DNA of 64,000 bases from Bacteroides mediterraneensis (GTDB taxonomy: Bacteria > Bacteroidota > Bacteroidia > Bacteroidales > Bacteroidaceae): NCBI RefSeq assembly GCF_025993685.1, contig NZ_DAJPEN010000001.1:4216001-4280000 (forward strand), read 5' to 3'. The notes beneath the pieces are model-generated. The model was not told where the DNA came from and ran no database searches. It was given only the letters and a program-made list of their open reading frames with translations. Each line of letters starts with the position of its first letter. Within the stretch, counting starts at the first letter, position 1. Positions 58,821 to 64,000 of the stretch are shown in pieces. Made by a program: the position numbers and the translations under genes.

Positions 58821-59201
58821 TTATTCGTTAATAATCTCTTTGTAGGCTGCGGCATCCAGCAGTTCGTCCATTTCGCCGGCATCCGTCGGTTTCAGTTTGA
58901 TAATCCAGCCTTCGCCGTAGGGGTCCTGGTTCACCAGTTCCGGGTGTTCTTCCAGCTGTGGGTTGACTTCCAGAATCTCGCCTCCGATGGGGAGGAACAA
59001 ATCGGAAACAGTCTTTACCACTTCGACCGTACCGAACACTTCACCTTTGTCTAAAGTCTCACCTTCGGTGGTCACGTCGATGAATACGATGTCGCCCAGC
59101 TGCTGCTGTGCATAGTCTGTGATACCTACGTAGGCAGTGTCGCCTTCCAATCGAATCCATTCGTGTTCGTTGGTGTACTTGATGTTAGTTGGGAATTCCA
59201 T
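58821..59201 (-). CDS. gcvH: Glycine cleavage system H protein
   Basis: 126 residues. The lipoyl-lysine lies in FGTVEVVKTVSDLFLP (about residue 63), the start is NIKYTNEHEWIRLEGD, and the end has PYGEGWIIKLKPT. It carries the methylamine group between the P, T and L proteins of glycine cleavage; those genes are not in the window. Its place between a PAP2-like gene and purE is part of the minus-strand operon. Confidence 0.96.
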   Translation of the reverse strand: MEFPTNIKYTNEHEWIRLEGDTAYVGITDYAQQQLGDIVFIDVTTEGETLDKGEVFGTVEVVKTVSDLFLPIGGEILEVNPQLEEHPELVNQDPYGEGWIIKLKPTDAGEMDELLDAAAYKEIINE

Positions 59202-59235
59202 ATTGAATAAATTTAAAGTTTAAGATAATCAGTCT

Positions 59236-59916
59236 TCAAATAAACAAAATTCCGATGATACCACAAAATAAACCGACCAAAAACCCGCCGCCCACTTCTT
59301 TTAAAGTATGTTGTTTGACGATAATCCGTGCCGAACCGAGCATGCCGGACAGCAGGATGAACACGCAGAGCCATTCCACAGGATTGAACTGGAAGATGAA
59401 GCTGTAGGACAGCAGGCCGCCTACCATCAGTCCTCCGCTGGCCATGTGGGTGCTGATTTTGACCCGGGTGTTGATGACGGTGCAGATGACCATGCAAATC
59501 AGGGTGGCCACGATGATGCCGCTCATGTAGCGGGGCAGGTGGATATGGTACATGGTAATCAGGCAGGCCATGTAGCTCAGGATGGTCATGCCATAGGGGA
59601 TGAAGCGTTTTTCCCGGTGTCCCAGTTCGCGGAGGGTCCATCCGTTGATTTTCTGGAACAGGTAGATGCCGAGCATCGGCATCAGGATGGTAAAGCAATA
59701 CACAAGTCCCAGTATGGTGAGCTTGTATTGGAAGGGCATGATGCTCAGATACGTAAAGAAAAAGAGCAGGCAGAATGCCACAAAGGGTACCATGAACGGA
59801 GTAAAGACCATCGAAATGATGCGGGCTGTGGTGAACAGGGCACCCTTCGGTCTTTCCGGGTCGCGGGGAACCGGGTCATGGTAAGTCAGTTCATCAGGGA
59901 TGCTGGTTTCTTCCAT
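59236..59916 (-). CDS. PAP2-like membrane protein
   Basis: 226 residues with about six membrane helices after a polar start of about 30 residues. The late segments VKISTHMASGGLMVGG and GSARIIVKQHTLKEVGGGFLVG recall the PSGH and SRxxxxxHxxxD motifs of PAP2 phosphatases: both His are present, but the first Arg-Pro motif is not clear and the Asp is Glu. It may be a divergent lipid phosphatase. It sits 9 bases after rpoN and 34 before gcvH. Confidence 0.7.
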   Translation of the reverse strand: MEETSIPDELTYHDPVPRDPERPKGALFTTARIISMVFTPFMVPFVAFCLLFFFTYLSIMPFQYKLTILGLVYCFTILMPMLGIYLFQKINGWTLRELGHREKRFIPYGMTILSYMACLITMYHIHLPRYMSGIIVATLICMVICTVINTRVKISTHMASGGLMVGGLLSYSFIFQFNPVEWLCVFILLSGMLGSARIIVKQHTLKEVGGGFLVGLFCGIIGILFI

Positions 59917-59925
59917 ATAAATCAG

Positions 59926-61407
59926 TTATCTTCTTAATCGTGCTACGGGAATGTTCAGTTGCTGACGGTACTTGGCTACGGTACGCCGGGCGATGGGGTA
60001 GCCTTTTTCTTTCAGCATGTCGGCCAGTTCATCGTCGGTGTAGGGCTTTTCCTTGTTTTCGCTATCCACACATTCTTTCAGGATGCGCTTGATTTCGCGG
60101 ACGGAAAGCTCTTCCCCGTTCTCGGTGGTATAGCCGTCGCTGAAGAAGAATTTCAGCGGATAGATGCCGTAGTTGGTCTGCACGTACTTGCTGTTGCTCA
60201 CACGTGAAATGGTGGAGATGTCCAGTTTGGTACGTTCGGCCACATCTTTCAGAATCATCGGGCGGAGTAAGGATTCGTCGCCTTCCTCAAAGAACGGACG
60301 TTGCAGGTCGATGATGGCTTGCATGGTGCTCAGTAAGGTCTGCTGGCGTTGTTTTACCGCGTTGATGAATCCCTGTGCGGCGTCTACTTTCTGCTTGAGG
60401 AACATCAGGGCATCTTTCGATTCCTTGCTCTGGTTCTGCTTGTTGCGGGTATGCTCGTCGAGCAGTTCCGTAAATTCCCGGCTCAGCCGCAGTTCCGGCA
60501 CGTTCCGGTTGTTGAGGCTCAGGTGGATGGTGCCGTCGTCTTCCGTCTCCACCAGGAAGTCGGGTATAATCTGTTGCAGGTTTTTCCCGATGGCTTCTCC
60601 CATGGAGCTACCCGGACGCGGGTTCAGCTTGGTCAGTTCGGCCGTAGCCGCATTATATTGTTCTTCAGTAATATTCAGTTTCTGAATGATTTTCTCCTTG
60701 TTCTTGCGTGTGAAGTCGTCACAGCATTTTCCGATGATGTCCAGCTCAATCTGTTTCAGGGGGGAGTCTTCTTTCCGGCGAATCTGGATGAGCAGACATT
60801 CCTGCAGGCTTCTGGCGCCGATGCCGGCGGGGTCGAAGTCTTGGATGATGGAAAGCACGTGCTCCAGTTGCTCGGCAGTGGTGTAGATGCCCTGGTAGAT
60901 AGCCAGTTCGTCGATCAAGGTGTCGGTCGATTTGCGGAGCAGACCATCGTCATCGAGCGAGCCGATGAGGTATTCTCCCAGCTGTTTCTCTTCCGGCGTG
61001 AGGTGCTGCATGTCGAGCTGCTCTTTCAGCGTTTCGTAGAAAGACACGTTATCCGAAAACGGAATGTCTTCTGCCTGGTCTTCTTTCGAGCGGTTGTTTT
61101 CCTGCAGTTTATAGTCAGGGATATCGTCTTCCGTGCGGTAATCCCCCAGCGAGATGTCCTCTCCCGTGTCGGTATTCGGTTCTCCGTCCTCGTCGGTGGT
61201 GTTGTAATCCTCGTTGAGGTCATCGGAAGTGTCGGGCGTTTCTTTCCCTTCTTCCAGTGCCGGATTGTCCAGCAACTCTGCGTGAATCCGTTCTTCCAAC
61301 TCCAGCGTAGGGAGTTCCAACAGCTTGACAGCCAGTATCTGTTGCGGAGACAGGGTCTGTACCTGTTGTTGCGCTTGTGTTTGTACTTGACGTGAACCTT
61401 GTACCAT
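59926..61407 (-). CDS. rpoN: RNA polymerase sigma-54 factor
   Basis: 493 residues. The Gln-rich region I (QVQTQAQQQVQTLSPQQILAVKLLELPTLELEERI) is followed by a long acidic region II (about 55-120), the core-binding region, an HTH (SISRVSNSKYVQTNYGIYPLKFFF) and the RpoN box ARRTVAKYRQQLNIP near the C-terminus. Sigma-54 needs AAA-type activators; none is in the window. It is the first gene of the minus-strand run through ispG. Confidence 0.97.
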   Translation of the reverse strand: MVQGSRQVQTQAQQQVQTLSPQQILAVKLLELPTLELEERIHAELLDNPALEEGKETPDTSDDLNEDYNTTDEDGEPNTDTGEDISLGDYRTEDDIPDYKLQENNRSKEDQAEDIPFSDNVSFYETLKEQLDMQHLTPEEKQLGEYLIGSLDDDGLLRKSTDTLIDELAIYQGIYTTAEQLEHVLSIIQDFDPAGIGARSLQECLLIQIRRKEDSPLKQIELDIIGKCCDDFTRKNKEKIIQKLNITEEQYNAATAELTKLNPRPGSSMGEAIGKNLQQIIPDFLVETEDDGTIHLSLNNRNVPELRLSREFTELLDEHTRNKQNQSKESKDALMFLKQKVDAAQGFINAVKQRQQTLLSTMQAIIDLQRPFFEEGDESLLRPMILKDVAERTKLDISTISRVSNSKYVQTNYGIYPLKFFFSDGYTTENGEELSVREIKRILKECVDSENKEKPYTDDELADMLKEKGYPIARRTVAKYRQQLNIPVARLRR

Positions 61408-61436
61408 TTTTCTATTTAAATCTAATGAACTGCGTG

Positions 61437-61470
61437 CAAAAATAATAATTTAAATGAACAACACAGCAAA
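61437..61470 (-). promoter_or_regulatory. Likely promoter of the rpoN run
   Basis: Minus-strand TATTTTTG at 61444-61437 with TTTG at 61470-61467. The spacing of 22 bases is a little long for the consensus. Confidence 0.45.
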
Positions 61471-61481
61471 AGGAAAATTTT

Positions 61482-63146
61482 TTAATACTGGAAGCTGCTG
61501 CCTCCCAGGAACTCTCTCAACAGGGAAGTGGGCGGAAGTTCCTTATCCTGCACCGATACGAAATAGTTCAGGAACCGCAGCAGTCGGTAGGCTTCGGAGT
61601 ACTCCGGACAGCGGTTAGGCACCTTCCGTAAGACAGGTTCCACATAGTCTTTCAGTACGGCTAGTTCGAAAAGCAGGGCCGAGTTGAACATGGCGTCGGC
61701 ATTTTCCTGATAGGGGAATATCCATTTCTCTTCTCCGGCTCTTACACTTGGCCAGCGGGCGATGGTCTCTTCTGCCGAGTAGTTACGGTACTTGTAGTCG
61801 CGGATGATGCGCCGCAGCAACCGGTTGTCGGTGGTCGGGATGTAGTTGTGGTTGTCGAGCAGGATGGTGGTCAGGGCCGACACGTAGATTTTGTATTTAT
61901 TCTCTGCCGGAATGTGCGAGGTCAGGGCCGGGTTCAAGGCATGAATACCTTCAATCACCAGAATGGTATGTTCGTCTATCCGGAGCTTCTTGCCGCTCAT
62001 CTCCCGTTTGCCGGTGGTGAAGTTGTAACGGGGCAATTCCACCTCCTCTTCGTGGAGCAAGGCGGTGAGCTGTTTCTCAAAGAAAGGCAGGTCTACGGCA
62101 TAGAGGGATTCAAAGTCGTGCTTTCCGTTCTCGTCCAGCGGAGTATCTTCACGGTTCACGAAATAATCGTCCAAAGAGATGGGGTAGGGCTTGAGGCCGT
62201 TGGTCATGAGCTGGATGCTCAACCGCTTGCTGAAGGTGGTCTTCCCGGAAGAGGAAGGGCCGGATATCAGTACCAGCTTCACCCGTTTGCCGTCTTGGTT
62301 GCAATGGGTGATTTCATCGGCTATCTGTGCGATTTTCTTTTCCTGCAAGGCTTCCGATACGTTGATTAGGTCGGTGGCATGTCCTTCGTTGCAGGCCACA
62401 TTCAGGTCGCCCACCGTACTGATGCCCAGAATCTGGTTCCAGCGGTGATATTCCTGAAAGACTTCCAGCATCTTTTCCTGTTTCACCACCTCTTCCAGCT
62501 TGGTCGGGTTGGCACGGTTGGGAATCCGCAGCAGCAGCCCGTCGTAGTATTTCACGATGTCGAACAGGCGGATGTATCCGGTGCTGGGGACCAGGCTGCT
62601 GTAGTAACAATCCACGGTATCCCCTAGACGGTAGTAGTAAGAGTAGAGCTGTCCGTAGGTGTCGAGCAGGCGGGCCTTGTCTCCCATACCCCGTTCTTCG
62701 AACAGGCGTACCACTTCGTCGGTGTGACTTTCCGTACGTACGTAGGGAATGTCGGCCGCAATGATTTCCTGCATTTTCTGCTTGATGCGCTGCACGTCGT
62801 CCAGTCCGATGGTGCGGTCGATGTGGAGCTTGCAGAAATAGCCTTTCGAAATGGGGTGTTCCAAGGAAATACTTCCCTGAGGATAAAGTTCTTCCACTGC
62901 TTTGACCAGGATGAAGAACAGCGAACGGACGTAGGTCCGCATGCCCGACGGACTGGTGATGTCCAGAAATTCCACGTCTTTGTTGTAGTACACCCGGAAG
63001 TCGAGACTTTCAACCTTATTATTGACTTTGGCACTGACCGGACCGTAAGGCATGGACAGATTAAAACCGTTATAAATATCCAAAAGTGAACATCCCTCGG
63101 GGAAATCTTTTGTTAAATTATTATTTTTGCAATATATTTGTAGCAT
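61482..63146 (-). CDS. TGS-domain nucleoside kinase (uridine-kinase/phosphoribulokinase-like)
   Basis: 554 residues. The N-terminal part (about 1-240) resembles the TGS and second additional domains of threonyl-tRNA synthetase (LTKDFPEGCSLLDIYNGF, LEHPISKGYFCKLH). The C-terminal half is a P-loop kinase, with LISGPSSSGKTTFSKRLS near residue 300, PISLDDYFVNREDTP, and LVIEGIHALNP. Such fused proteins are annotated as nucleoside or uridine kinases. The substrate is not known with confidence, and the tRNA-synthetase-like part suggests RNA binding or editing. It is a single gene on the minus strand. Confidence 0.85.
   Translation of the reverse strand: MLQIYCKNNNLTKDFPEGCSLLDIYNGFNLSMPYGPVSAKVNNKVESLDFRVYYNKDVEFLDITSPSGMRTYVRSLFFILVKAVEELYPQGSISLEHPISKGYFCKLHIDRTIGLDDVQRIKQKMQEIIAADIPYVRTESHTDEVVRLFEERGMGDKARLLDTYGQLYSYYYRLGDTVDCYYSSLVPSTGYIRLFDIVKYYDGLLLRIPNRANPTKLEEVVKQEKMLEVFQEYHRWNQILGISTVGDLNVACNEGHATDLINVSEALQEKKIAQIADEITHCNQDGKRVKLVLISGPSSSGKTTFSKRLSIQLMTNGLKPYPISLDDYFVNREDTPLDENGKHDFESLYAVDLPFFEKQLTALLHEEEVELPRYNFTTGKREMSGKKLRIDEHTILVIEGIHALNPALTSHIPAENKYKIYVSALTTILLDNHNYIPTTDNRLLRRIIRDYKYRNYSAEETIARWPSVRAGEEKWIFPYQENADAMFNSALLFELAVLKDYVEPVLRKVPNRCPEYSEAYRLLRFLNYFVSVQDKELPPTSLLREFLGGSSFQY
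63109..63140 (+). promoter_or_regulatory. Promoter of the Na/Pi cotransporter gene
   Basis: TTTG at 63109-63112, 20 bases, TATATTTG at 63133-63140. It lies inside the 5' end of the divergent kinase gene and leaves a leader of about 90 bases. Confidence 0.7.
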
Positions 63147-63236
63147 AAATGTAATATGTGTTACTAACCTTGTGAATAGGCAGTTAATTTACTCATTAAA
63201 CAATTAAAAGCCTCTTTCCTATTTAACTAATTACAA

Positions 63237-64000
63237 ATGGAATATTCTTTTTATGATTTTTTAGCGCTTCTCGGCTCGTTGGCGCTCTTCCTTTATGGAA
63301 TGAAAATCATGAGTGAGGGACTTCAGAAGTTTGCGGGCGACCGACTTCGCAGTATTTTAACCGCAATGACTACGAACCGTGTCACTGGAGTTCTGACCGG
63401 AATGCTGATTACTGCCTTGATTCAGTCGTCGTCTGCCACTACCGTGATGGTGGTCAGTTTCGTAAACGCCGGTTTGTTGACACTCTCTCAGTCTATCGGG
63501 GTGATTATGGGAGCCAATATCGGAACCACCGTGACAGCGTGGATTATTTCGGCTCTCGGCTTTAAGGTAGACATTTCCGCTTTCTCCCTGCCGCTTCTGG
63601 CCATCGGTATTCCTTTACTTTTTTCGCAGAAAAGTACCCGCAAATCTATCGGGGAATTTATCTTCGGTTTCGCTTTCTTGTTCATGGGCTTGAACTTGCT
63701 GAAGACCAATGCACCCGACTTGAGTCAGAATCCGGACATGCTGGCCTTTGTGCAGAACTATACGGATATGGGATTCCTTTCCGTGCTGTTGTTTGTCTTC
63801 ATCGGTACGATATTGACCATGATTGTGCAGGCTTCGGCGGCTACGATGGCGATTACGTTGATTATGTGTGCCAACGGCTGGATTAGTTTTGAGCTGGGAG
63901 CGGCCTTGGTGCTGGGTGAAAACATCGGAACCACGATTACGGCCAACCTGGCGGCCCTGACGGCCAATACGCAGGCGAGGCGGGCGGCCATGGCGCACTT
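63237..64000 (+). CDS. Na/Pi cotransporter family protein, N-terminal part
   Basis: 254 codons visible, open at the right edge. It starts MEYSFYDFLALLGSLALFLYGMKIMSEGLQ. The two inverted repeats of the family show as LIQSSSATTVMVVSFVNAG and IVQASAATMAITLIMCANG, each followed by GANIGTTVTAW or GENIGTTITAN. It is an inner-membrane transporter, probably for phosphate with sodium; bacterial members commonly carry a PhoU-like end, which would lie outside the window. Confidence 0.93.
   Translation, partial: MEYSFYDFLALLGSLALFLYGMKIMSEGLQKFAGDRLRSILTAMTTNRVTGVLTGMLITALIQSSSATTVMVVSFVNAGLLTLSQSIGVIMGANIGTTVTAWIISALGFKVDISAFSLPLLAIGIPLLFSQKSTRKSIGEFIFGFAFLFMGLNLLKTNAPDLSQNPDMLAFVQNYTDMGFLSVLLFVFIGTILTMIVQASAATMAITLIMCANGWISFELGAALVLGENIGTTITANLAALTANTQARRAAMAH

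Noticed and set aside
60349..61395. A 348-codon plus-strand frame across rpoN
   Set aside because: Antisense of the sigma-54 gene; no domains, and rpoN has a clear RpoN box.

Overview
The window looks like the chromosome of a gut Bacteroidales species of the Bacteroides/Phocaeicola type. The evidence is the Bacteroidetes promoter form (TTTG, about 19-20 bases, TAnnTTTG) seen many times, weak Shine-Dalgarno sequences, the long insert-bearing IspG, the sufBCDS order, a DUF3836-like protein, HAMP-less sensor kinases paired with an OmpR-type regulator, and the protein sequences of the RNA polymerase and translation genes. No species is claimed.

Layout. 1-4.8 kb: the end of one RND efflux pump, a TolC-type outer membrane factor and a second RND pump, all GC-rich. 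4.9-5.3 kb: tRNA-Phe and tRNA-Pro. 5.4-15.6 kb: rimP-nusA-infB, a CvpA-like protein, then sufB-C-D-S for Fe-S cluster assembly. 15.7-17.5 kb: an Xaa-Pro aminopeptidase on the opposite strand. 17.7-32.3 kb: rpsU, a Xer recombinase, hpf, four tRNAs, tuf, tRNA-Trp, secE-nusG-rplK-rplA-rplJ-rplL-rpoB-rpoC. 32.4-37.0 kb: a CorA transporter, three tandem tRNA-Asn genes, an adenosine-kinase-like gene and a tail-specific protease. 56.4-63.1 kb: a minus-strand run of rpoN, a PAP2-like protein, gcvH, purE and ispG, plus a TGS/uridine-kinase-like gene. The window ends inside a Na/Pi cotransporter.

The accessory stretch between the protease (37.0 kb) and ispG (56.4 kb) is AT-rich and holds the most interesting material. 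First, an array of six palindromes with an exact 22-base period (37084-37209). Second, an AbiF/Abi_2-type HEPN protein (37313-38203), followed at once by a free-standing small RNA with its own promoter, a possible pseudoknot and a terminator (about 38248-38335). This resembles an RNA-antitoxin system. Third, a two-component regulon: one OmpR-family regulator with its kinase (38425-40568), two further orphan kinases (47806-49140 and 50127-51443) with nearly the same catalytic half but different periplasmic halves, and a repeated 57-base control element.

That element consists of three TAAC-centred direct repeats 11 bases apart, then exactly 22 bases, then TACCTTTG. It stands in front of an ABC transporter set, a small-membrane-protein/DUF2975/HTH set, a pair of aspartyl-protease-like proteins (46-base version), a DUF3836-like protein and a large M16 peptidase. 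Each kinase gene points away from one copy. The simplest reading is one regulator fed by three sensors that switches on an envelope set of transporter and peptidase-like proteins, grown by local duplication. A dead CPBP protease gene, an overlap of convergent genes and two decayed control elements show the locus is still changing.
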